NCBI RefSeq assembly: GCF_050003625.1 | Contig: NC_134397.1 | Coordinates: 276,266,070-276,330,069, forward strand | Direction of reading: 5' to 3' | From: Haematobia irritans | Taxonomy: Eukaryota; Arthropoda; Insecta; Diptera; Muscidae | DNA length: 64,000 nt | Part shown: positions 56,171 through 64,000 of the stretch, in pieces | How the letters are laid out: each line of letters starts with the position of its first letter | Numbering within the stretch: the stretch's first letter is position 1 | Program-made: the position numbers and the translations under genes | The notes under the pieces: generated by a model | Databases searched by the model: none | What the model was told of the DNA's origin: nothing | The model's input: the letters and a program-made list of their open reading frames with translations, nothing else

Positions 56171-56250
56171 ATTGATAAGAGAGGAGTCCACCACTTGTGG
56201 TATCACAATGAACTGATTAGCCTTCGTGAGCCTAAAATAACGGGCTATCA
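56171..56250 (+). mobile_element. SINE 3'-part fragment
   Basis: TTGATAAGAGAGGAGTCCAC, TGTGGTATCACAATGAACTG and GTGAGCCTAAAATAACGGGC follow the tail half of the SINE at 31306. Confidence 0.55.
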
Positions 56251-56261
56251 TTATATATTAC

Positions 56262-56445
56262 ATATAGTCCTGATATAAAACGATCCCCACATATGATTTC
56301 TGGAGATTCCTGGAGCTGAAAATTTAATCTGATCCGGTTGAAATATGGTACAAGATTGCAATATATGGCCTCTGACATATTGGTTCCTAACTATGTACAG
56401 CCCCAATATAAACCAATCCCCATGTATCGGTTCATGATTATTTAT
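56262..56445 (-). mobile_element. fragment of a tandem-repeat element (about 1.3 units)
   Basis: AAAACGATCCCCACATATGA and CAATATAAACCAATCCCCAT, with TCTGATCCGGTTGAAATATG between, are reversed units of the E1 element at 62.4-63.5 kb. The 73-codon frame here is a by-product. Confidence 0.55.
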
Positions 56446-58424
56446 AGATTTATATAGATATTTAATATGCAATTTTTGGCTAATATAGACTTGTTTGTCT
56501 AAAATAGAATACCTTACAAATTAGAAGGCTATGTTAAGAAGTTTTAACATACCTTACCATCATTAAGTGTTACCACAACACAAGTAATTCGATTCTGGAT
56601 GACAGCCTTTAGTAGAACCTTCAACGCAACCCATTGCCATACATATTTTTAATTATCATTATTTTTGATTATTTAAAATTTAAATTTAAATGTATATTTT
56701 AGCTATGCTAGTACAAATCTTATACTAAGGCTTTGTTTTCAAAATGACTCTACGGACATCATAAAATTGCCACAGAAACTCTCACTGAGTAGTTTTGTTG
56801 GGTTAGTTGCATACTCTTTGTTATTAATTCTATATATTCAAAAAAAGTAATGTCCTTATTTGATATAATATTTTCATTATTTGCCCCTATTACTTATAAA
56901 TCTATTTACAATTGTTTCTTTTAGTGTATGCGCAATAGTTCACTCCTTCATAATAAGCTAGAATACCTTACGCGTCTTACCATTTGTAACCACTTGACAT
57001 GCATCCCATGTTTGAAGTGGGAAAATTGTTAAGTTGCTGGCTGAGATTAATTGCAAAATGGATTTAAATACATTGTTGAAATGAATAGAGTCGATGTTTT
57101 TCTTGTTAGGAGAAAGGACTGTTGTCCATTCTAATAGAAATGGGCTCATGAATCATTTGCGAAGAGGAACTCAATGACGCAGTCAATGTTGAATCTTGTA
57201 CATGATGGATGATGTATAATTGTAATAGATATAATGCATAATATGACTACCCAGTCGGGCTCGACAATAGGAGAAAATGATCCCTTATGGTTAAACTAAA
57301 AATAAAATACGGCATTATATATTGCTAATAGGGAAGTTCTCGACATAATTGTGAAGATTGTAATAACTGTACGATTTTTTAGACTTCTCCAGTGTTCAAT
57401 TCATCTTCTATCACCGAAGGATTGAAATGTTGATATTAATTGACTACTTAACCTGTAAAATGTACATGTGAACGAACCTACAGGGATAATTGAATATATT
57501 TTATAAACTAACTCGACAATGTGTTGCACTTTCCAAAGAAGTAGGTTGTCACTTAAAGCCAAACAATAAATTTCCATCTAAAATTAGATCTCTTTAGAAA
57601 CAAATAAATTTAATTTCCATTTTATTCCACAACAAAAAGTTATTTTTCTAGAATTTTGGAGAAGGGTACAAATATCCGAAAACATTTTATATAAATTTAT
57701 ATACAAGGTCGATACAAAGGTTAGTCATTCCTTCCCCAGAGTAATATGTTTATAAAAATAGAAATGTATACATTTTTGGTATACTAAAACCAAATCCGAT
57801 TTATATTAAAATTTATGTTTTTGTGTTGTTTTAAAATAAAAAAAAAAAAACAAAACAAAACAAGCAGAACAACCACTGCTCGTAAATATCTAAAACATCC
57901 TCCTAGTTCATGCCAATGGTTTGTCTATGGGTCTATGCAACAAGTTTCTTTCGTGGTATTTATTTTGGGGAGTTTTACAATTCAATTGGTTGCACGCGCT
58001 AGTTTTCTCGTTAGCTCTCCCTTGGAATATATTCACCATTTGCTGTAGCTTTTATTGTTTGGACCAAAAAAATATAAATAGTTAAGGAGGTACTTTCATA
58101 ATTTACGGCCCTCTTTAGAGGAGCGGGTATTGTTGCCACCAATTTTAGCATTAAGGCTGCAAAGCCATCTGTTGGCTCCCTGTTTGGGGTGGGGAACGAG
58201 CAGGAGAAAATGAATGAATGCATTAGCTCTTGTGTATAGCCGGGATAAAATGGGGAGTTTGTTGGAGATGCTATAAAATATTCAATGATCATTATGACTA
58301 TAATGAGATATCTGATGTCGGCAGTGTCGGCGTTGTATCCACAGAACTGTTGGTTTATGTATACCATACACCATGAGATGATAGGTAATAAGTTAGCCCT
58401 TACGTTTGTAACACACGGACAATC
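56446..58424. other. single-copy-looking DNA, no gene supported
   Basis: No repeat family is recognised. An A12 run followed by CAAAACAAAACAAG lies at 57838-57865. The minus frame at 58011-58367 (118 codons) has hydrophobic and proline-containing stretches but no family resemblance. Confidence 0.3.
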
Positions 58425-58544
58425 ACAGAAAAAGCCAGTTGTTAAAATAATGGTAAATTCAATGAACTTTTTTTATTAAAAAAAAAAATATTTGGTTGTT
58501 GGTGCATTTCATTAACTTTTTCGAAATTTTCTTTATTCTAAGTA

Positions 58545-59696
58545 ACAGGTTGGCTGATAAGTCCCCGGTCTGACACATAGATGGCGTCGCTAGTATTAAA
58601 TGTATATTATTTTTATATAGTACCAACCTTCAAATGATTCGTGTCAAAATTTGACGTCTGTAAGTCAATTAGTTTGTGAGATAGAGCGTCTTTTGTGAAG
58701 CAACTTTTGTTATTGTGAAAAAAAATGGAAAAAAGGAATTTCATGTTTTGATAAAATACTGTTTTCTGAAGGGAAAAAATACGGTGGAAGCAAAAACTTG
58801 GCTTGATAATGAGTTTCCGGACTCTGCCCCAGGGAAATCAACAATTGGTATGCAAAATTCAAGCGTGGTGAAATGAGAACGGAGGACGGTGAACGCAGTG
58901 GACGCCCGATAGAGGTGGTTACCGACGAAAACATCAAAAAAATCCACAAAATGATTTTGAATGACCGTAAAATTAAGTTGATCGAGATAGCAGAGGTCTT
59001 AAAGATATCAAAGGAACGTGTTGGTCATATCATTCATCAATATTTGGATACGCGGAAGCTATGTGCCGCGCGAGCTCACATTTGACCAAAAACAACAACG
59101 TGTTGATGATTCTGAGCAGTGTTTGCAGCTGTTAACTCGTAATAGACCCGAGTTTTTCCGTCGATATGTGACAATGGATGAAACATGGCTCCATCACTAC
59201 ACTCCCGAGTCCAATCGACAGTCGGCTGAGTGGACAGCGACCGGTGAACCGTCTCCGAAGCGTGAAAAGACTCAAAAGACCGCTGGCAAGTAATGGTCTC
59301 TGTTTTTTGGAATGCGCATGGAATAATTTTTATCGATTATCTTGAGAAGGGAAAAACCATAAACAGTGACTATTATATGGCGTTATTGGAGCGTTTGAAG
59401 GTCGAAATCACGGCAAAACGGCCCCATATGAAGAAGAAAAAAGTGTTATTCCACCAAGATAACGCACCGTGGCACAAGTCACTGAGAACGATTGCAAAAA
59501 TTCATGAATTGAGCTTCGAATTGCTTCCCCACCCACCGTATTCTCAAGATCTGGCCCCCAGCGACTTTTTCTTGTTCTCAGACCTCAAAAGGATGCTCGC
59601 AGGGAAAAAATTTGGCTGCAATGAAGAGGTGATCGCCGAAACTGAGGCCTATCTTATTATTTACTTGTTAGACCGGGGACTTATCAGCCAACCTGT
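58545..59696 (+). mobile_element. irritans-subfamily mariner, copy 2 (internally deleted)
   Basis: 1,152 bp between TA dinucleotides (58543-58544, 59697-59698), with both ends intact: ACAGGTTGGCTGATAAGTCC and GGACTTATCAGCCAACCTGT. About 125 bp shorter than copy 1. The main loss is at the transposase 3' end (near 59650), where AETEAY jumps into sequence next to the right terminus. Intact ends mean it remains a possible substrate for transposase supplied elsewhere. Confidence 0.93.
58725..59655 (+). pseudogene. Himar1-like mariner transposase pseudogene (copy 2)
   Basis: ATG at 58725. Compared with copy 1 and the family pattern there is a one-base loss in the first codons (stop after eight codons), a 7-bp deletion near 58850 (CAACAATTGG), an 11-bp deletion near 59062, a one-base loss at about 59289 (GGCAAGTAATGG, giving a stop) and the C-terminal deletion. 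Domains are still readable: helix-turn-helix KLIEIAEVLKISKERVGH, MDETWLHHY (first D), HQDNAPWHK (second D) and SQDLAPSDFF (third D). These are spread over two reading frames. Not functional. Confidence 0.92.
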
Positions 59697-59735
59697 TATG
59701 TGTCTAAAATTTTATAAATTAAATGTAAGGGTGTA

Positions 59736-60734
59736 TGAGCTTCGGCTTGACTGAACTACACATCGTTTCGACTTGTGCTATGCAGTAAATGATCCTGCAT
59801 TAGAAAGACCATAACTAGGGACCTCAAGAGATTCTATTTTTTTTGCCATCGATGATGTCTTACACCATGAGTAATCATCATGGGCTAACTTAGGCAAGCA
59901 TCATTGAACAATGGCCGCGTAAATTCCTAGAGTATGCGACTCTATATGTGTTTGTCTGATGGTCATTTGTCCATCTGCTGGTTAATAGAATTCTTGAGGA
60001 TGCCCTTTGTGGACCTCTTTAGTTGGTTAGTTTTTCTTCTCTATCGCCATAACTGCATCAAATAAATTTGCTGTAATGATATTGTGGCATAAACAGCGGG
60101 GCAAAAAAAAAACAACAATAAAGGCGAAATACCCTAGGAGCAGAATTTTGCCACCAGCTTTAAACACCACCACCATCATCATCATCTACAATATTTACTT
60201 TGGGTTAATCAAGTGGCATGGGAAAGTGTTTGCCTGCAGGCAGAACGCGCTGACTTCTTTTTGGCCTGGGATGCATTCGTTTGGTTTATTGATGAGACTC
60301 TTTAATAGACTTTAACGCACATCAATAAAAACCAAAACAACAACAAAAAAGGCAAGGAAATTCATTCCGATCTCAATATCTCGGAAGAATTTCTTTCATT
60401 TTTTTTAATTTAAGCTGTTGGTTTTAAAACTCCATAAAATTGAAGAAATGAAAATAAACATTTTCATTGCGGAAAAATAAACATCGTACGGCAGGCAACA
60501 GGGAGCATCATCTAAATATTCCAATTAATTCAATTGGCCTAGAAAAATATTTTTATATAATAGGTGGGTGATTTAGATGAATCCATCTACACGTATATGC
60601 GTGAGCATATAAAATGGGGTTTATGATTCCTAGACTTTAGGGACAACAAATAAAAGTCTTTAGGAACAAAAAAAAGTCGGAATGAAAATGGGTCCCATGA
60701 AAATTAGTCCCAAAACCTATATAAAGTAGGACTC
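59736..60734. other. single-copy-looking DNA, no gene supported
   Basis: Composition is balanced between 59780 and 60330 and no repeats are recognised. An (ATC)n tract sits at 60171-60186. Candidate conserved non-coding DNA. Confidence 0.3.
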
Positions 60735-61098
60735 CCACAATTATTCATTCTTAATTCCAAAAACACGTTAAACCAAAGACGCTAAATCCTTAAAATAAGT
60801 CTTAGCCTATATTTGAAGCGTTTTTATCTTAAATCTAAAGTTTCAATATTTCAGTTAATTTAAGGACAATTTCTTTAAATCAAAAATGTGTTTCCTTACT
60901 TTAAGGAAAATAAGCGTTAGTTCAAAGGCATGCGACTTTAATGGAGGGACGAAAATTTACAAAATTTGTGTCCTAAATTTAATGAAAAAATTTTTGATTT
61001 GAAAAAGATTATAAACTTTATTTTAAAATTTTGTAAATTTCGTATCCTAAAATTTAGGTTGCGTAATCTTTAATATTACGTAAATATTTTTGTTCAGC
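60735..61098 (+). mobile_element. C-family MITE remnant
   Basis: AGTCTTAGCCTATATTTGAAGCGTTTTTATC and GGTTGCGTAATCTTTAATAT match the right two-thirds of the chimera at 26335-26760. Ends ATTTTTGTTCAGCG next to TA. The left end is not recognisable. Confidence 0.45.
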
Positions 61099-61436
61099 GT
61101 AGAGACAGAGTCCAAGTCCATAGTATGAAACCCCGGTCAAAGGTCGTCCACCTAAGTAATTAAAATGTGATGAAAAAAATTCTAATGGGAAACAACAAAA
61201 GAGTGTCTAGTTGTCACCATTGCCAATCCCAGAAAGAAAAAAACTTAAAAAACGAAGCACAATCTCAAAACGGTAATTGGCGTTCATTTTCATTGGAAAT
61301 ATTAAGGATTATTTTTAAAATGCAACTTCACTTTATTTTTCGGCCCCGTTTGATTTATGAAAAAAGAAAAAAAAAACATTTCAAATGAAAATAGACCCCA
61401 GTTTGGCTTGTGAGATACACTCAAAAAAAGTAAGTA

Positions 61437-61638
61437 CACCCAAAGAAAAAATACTTTCCTTCTGAACGAAATTAGACAAATCAAATTCTCCATCAATGTA
61501 AAGTATTTTTTTAAGAACTTTCAAACGATTATCTCCAATCTTTTTTATTTGTTTCTAAAGAAAATGTATTAGCTTCAAAAGAAAATTTTGTTTGACTAAA
61601 ATTTCGTTCCTCTGAAAAAGAAAACTCTTCTTTCATTG
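61437..61638. mobile_element. small TA-flanked MITE (H-type)
   Basis: CACCCAAAGAAAAAATACTT at the left and TCTTCTTTCATTG at the right form weak inverted ends between TA dinucleotides. Non-coding. Inserted near the left end of a B MITE. Confidence 0.45.
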
Positions 61639-61834
61639 TATGTAGCACTAAAGCCAATTTAATTCTATTTTAGTTCATGGAATTATTAGGTTTTGAGAAA
61701 ATGTTATTGACTTTAATAGTTTTTTGTGTACGTTAGTTAAATGAACTAAAAAAGGAGACAAAAATTTTACTTAAATGCAATTGCAATTTTTCTACAAACT
61801 TCGAAATTTTCCTTAAGAATTGAAAAAAAAAAAA

Positions 61835-63670
61835 AACAAGTTTATACGGCCGTAAGTTCGGCCAGGCCGAATCTTATGTACCCTCCACCATGGATTGCGT
61901 AGAAACTTCTACGAAAGAATGTCATCCACAATACTTGGGTTGTGGTATCTTAAAACTTCTTAACATCGTTTTCTAAATTGTGAGTTAGTCCATACGTGGT
62001 ATATATTAGAAAAAAATGTTATGTATAGGTAAGTCTACAAATAATTACGTATCGATATGGTCTTTTTGCACGATACGTACACACAAAAAAAATGTTTTTC
62101 TGATTCAATCACGAAATTAATTGATCCAATTAATTTTTAATTGAAATGTCTTCAATCACAGAAATGATAGTATCAATTAAAAAATTAATTGAACGTCAAT
62201 TAAAAAGTTAATTGATCCAATTAAAAAATTAATTAATAACTATTATTTTTGTGATTGATTTTTGTTTCAATTAAAAAAATTGTTGAATCAATTAAATTTT
62301 TAATTGAATATTTTTTTAAAACTCAATTAAAATTTTAATTGGAAAAATTTTCGTGAAATTTTTTTGTGTGTAGAGAGCCAGAATTGAAATATGGGGGTCG
62401 CTTATGTGGGGGCTATATACAATTATGAACTTGATATGGACCAATTTTTGTGTAATTGGGGATCGATTTATCTGAGGGCTATATATAACTATAGACCGAT
62501 ATGGACCTAGTTAGGCATGGTTGTTAATGGCCATATACTAGCACAATGTACCAAATTTCAACTGACTCGGATGAAATTTGCTCCTCCAGGAGGCTCCAAA
62601 ACCAAATCTCGGGATCGGTTTATATGGGGACTATATATGATTATGGACTGATATGGACCACTTTTAGCATGGTTGTTAAATATCATATACTACCACCACG
62701 TACCAAATTTTAACCAGATCGGATGAATTTTGCTTCTCCATAAGGCACCGGAGGTCAAATCTGGGGATCGGTTTATATGGGAGCTATATATAATTATGGA
62801 CTGATATGAATCAATTCCTGCATGGTTGTTGGATACAATATACTAACATCACGTACCAAATTTCAACCGAATCGGATGAATTTTGCTCTTCCAAGGGGCT
62901 CCGGAGGTCAAATTTGGGGATCGGTTTACATGGGGCCTATATATAATTATGGACCGATTTTGACCAATTTTTGCACGGGTGTTTGAGGCCATATATTAAC
63001 ACCACGTACCAAATTTGAACTGAATCAGATGAATTTTGGTCTTCCAAGAGGCTCCGGAGGTCAAATCTGGTGATCGGTTTATATGGCGGCTATATATAAT
63101 TATGGACCGATGTTGACCAATTTTTGCATGGTCATTAGAGACCATATGCTTACATCATGTACCAAATTTCAGCCGGATCGGATGAAATTTGCTTCTCTTA
63201 GAGGCTCCGCAAGCCAATTCTGGGGACCGGTTTATATGGGGGCTAAATATAATTATCGACCGATGTGGACCAATTTTTGCATGATTGTTAGAGATCATAT
63301 ACTAACACCATGTACCACATTTCAGCTGGAGCAGATGAAATTTGCTTTTCTTAGAGGATTCGCAAGCCAAATTTGGAAATCCGTTTATATGGGGGCTATA
63401 CGTAAAAGTGGACCGATATGGCCCATTTGCAATACCATCCGACCTACATCAATAACAACTACTTGTGCCAAGTTTCAAGTCGATAGCTTGTTTCGTTCGG
63501 AAGTTAGCGTGATTTCAACAGACGGACGGACGGACATGCTCAGATCGACTCAGAATTTCACCACGACCCAGAATATATATACTTTATGGGGTCTTAGAGA
63601 AATATTTCGATGTTACAAACGGAATGACAAAGTTAATATACCCCCCATCCTATGGTGGAGGGTATAAAAA
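61835..63670 (+). mobile_element. tandem-repeat element, E1, about 1.8 kb
   Basis: Starts AACAAGTTTATACGGCCGTA and TTCGGCCAGGCCGAA (palindrome), followed by TACCCTCCACCATGG. Ends CCATCCTATGGTGGAGGGTATAAAAA. The middle (about 62400-63470) has seven units of about 152 bp built on GATCGGTTTATATGGGGGCT and GTACCAAATTTCAACCGGA. A D-family MITE (62090-62370) is nested in the left part. A 194-codon frame (63083-63667) arises because the unit is near a multiple of three. No protein is proposed. Confidence 0.75.
62090..62370 (-). mobile_element. D-family MITE, copy 2
   Basis: 281 bp, TA outside both ends, CACACAAAAAAAATG and GAAATTTTTTTGTGTG. It is the reverse complement of 28760-29048 with modest divergence. 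It lies inside element E1, so it inserted after E1. Confidence 0.72.
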
Positions 63671-63796
63671 CTAATTACGTAAAATATATTTTCTGAAATT
63701 TGTCGAAAAATATTTACTTGTTTTTGTGAAATCTCCGTGATAATTTTCTAAAATTTACCAAAGTTTTTCTTCCTTTTGGGTTCACTGTTTTTTGAA

Positions 63797-64000
63797 ATCG
63801 TGTGTCCCCTGAACCCTAATGCAGTATATAACGCACACAAGAAAGTGAGAAAAACCATACATTTTATTTATAAGCGTGTTTTTCTTATATGGATTTATAA
63901 GAAAAAAATTCTTTTAAATAAACATATGGATATAACAAAATTATTTCTTATGGGAATATATTTTATAAAAATACGCTTGGGAAAATAAAATTAAAATAAA
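63797..64000. other. AT-rich end of window, no feature
   Basis: No gene or repeat is recognised. The 70-codon frame (63776-63988) starts inside the B MITE. Confidence 0.3.

Larger units (their letters stand above)
58425..59735 (+). mobile_element. G-family MITE interrupted by mariner
   Basis: CACAGAAAAAGCCAGTTGTT begins G-type sequence, stops at TTCTTTATTCTAAGTA (58544) and resumes after the mariner as TATGTGTCTAAAATTTTATA. The related uninterrupted copy at 55858-55905 reads TAGGTATGTCTCAAACATTT across the same point, which shows the empty site. Confidence 0.55.
61418..63796 (+). mobile_element. B-family MITE split by two later insertions
   Basis: CACTCAAAAAAAGTA after TA begins a B copy. 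A small MITE (61437-61638) and a tandem-repeat element (61835-63670) interrupt it. The last part (63671-63796) reads AATATTTACTTGTTTTTGTG to GGTTCACTGTTTTTTG. The terminal CAGTG has mutated. Confidence 0.6.

Noticed and set aside
63083..63667. 194-codon plus-strand open frame
   Set aside because: Same explanation: tandem units of about 152 bp in element E1.

Overview
This window is AT-rich eukaryotic DNA from a fly. Four things point to a calyptrate, muscid-type dipteran (the Stomoxys, Haematobia and Musca group): (1) two mariner elements with the terminal repeat ACAGGTTGGCTGATAAGTCC and a Himar1-like transposase of the irritans subfamily; (2) tRNA-derived SINEs with a (GGTTA)n tail; (3) many small TA-flanked MITEs; (4) roughly 150-bp tandem repeats carrying an ATATGGGGGCTATA-type core. 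The species call is inference. No bacterial-type gene, complete cellular gene, rRNA, CRISPR array or convincing functional tRNA gene is visible.

The one likely piece of a host gene is near the left end. An Inr (TCAGTT, A+1 at 7336) with a DPE match exactly at +28 (GGTTGT, 7363-7368) precedes a CAA-rich leader with three tiny upstream ORFs, then ATG at 7726 and a splice donor CG|GTAAGC after 7748. I read this as a first exon. Much of what follows could be its long first intron, but no downstream exon was recognised.

The rest is mostly a nested graveyard of mobile DNA. Left to right: an F-family MITE (213-533); a B-family MITE (1761-2180) flanked by an 80-bp direct repeat; a decayed PIF/Harbinger element (3642-4763); a 29-bp tandem array (about 5010-6030) ending in half a B MITE; an A-family MITE (10463-11105); a hAT MITE (12798-13082); two copies of a composite MITE carrying two divergent tRNA-like modules (13404-14290, 16092-17009) and a third truncated copy (25304-26061); a piggyBac element (20575-22143) inside an F-family copy; a 154-bp hAT MITE (24451-24604); a LINE (about 31045-34620) invaded by a SINE and by a tandem-repeat element; a >1-kb inverted pair of B MITEs (35884-36947); a 658-bp tandem duplication (37228-38543); a hAT element (42028-43891) with a nested MITE; a SINE next to a mariner fragment (44328-45245); a Penelope-like fragment inside a B MITE (45795-46719); irritans mariner copy 1 (48869-50145); a pogo-like MITE (51975-52313); a 2.2-kb hAT (52406-54568) with an N-terminal zinc-finger remnant; irritans mariner copy 2 (58545-59696); and a tandem-repeat element inside a B MITE (61835-63670).

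Target-site duplications and interrupted host elements were read directly for many insertions, so relative ages can be deduced. All transposase or reverse-transcriptase reading frames seen are broken. Single-copy-looking stretches (about 2.3-3.6, 6.2-8.4, 11.1-12.1, 22.6-24.4, 26.8-28.7, 40.7-41.9, 47.1-47.9 and 56.5-60.5 kb) hold no recognisable gene but are the places to look for regulatory DNA.
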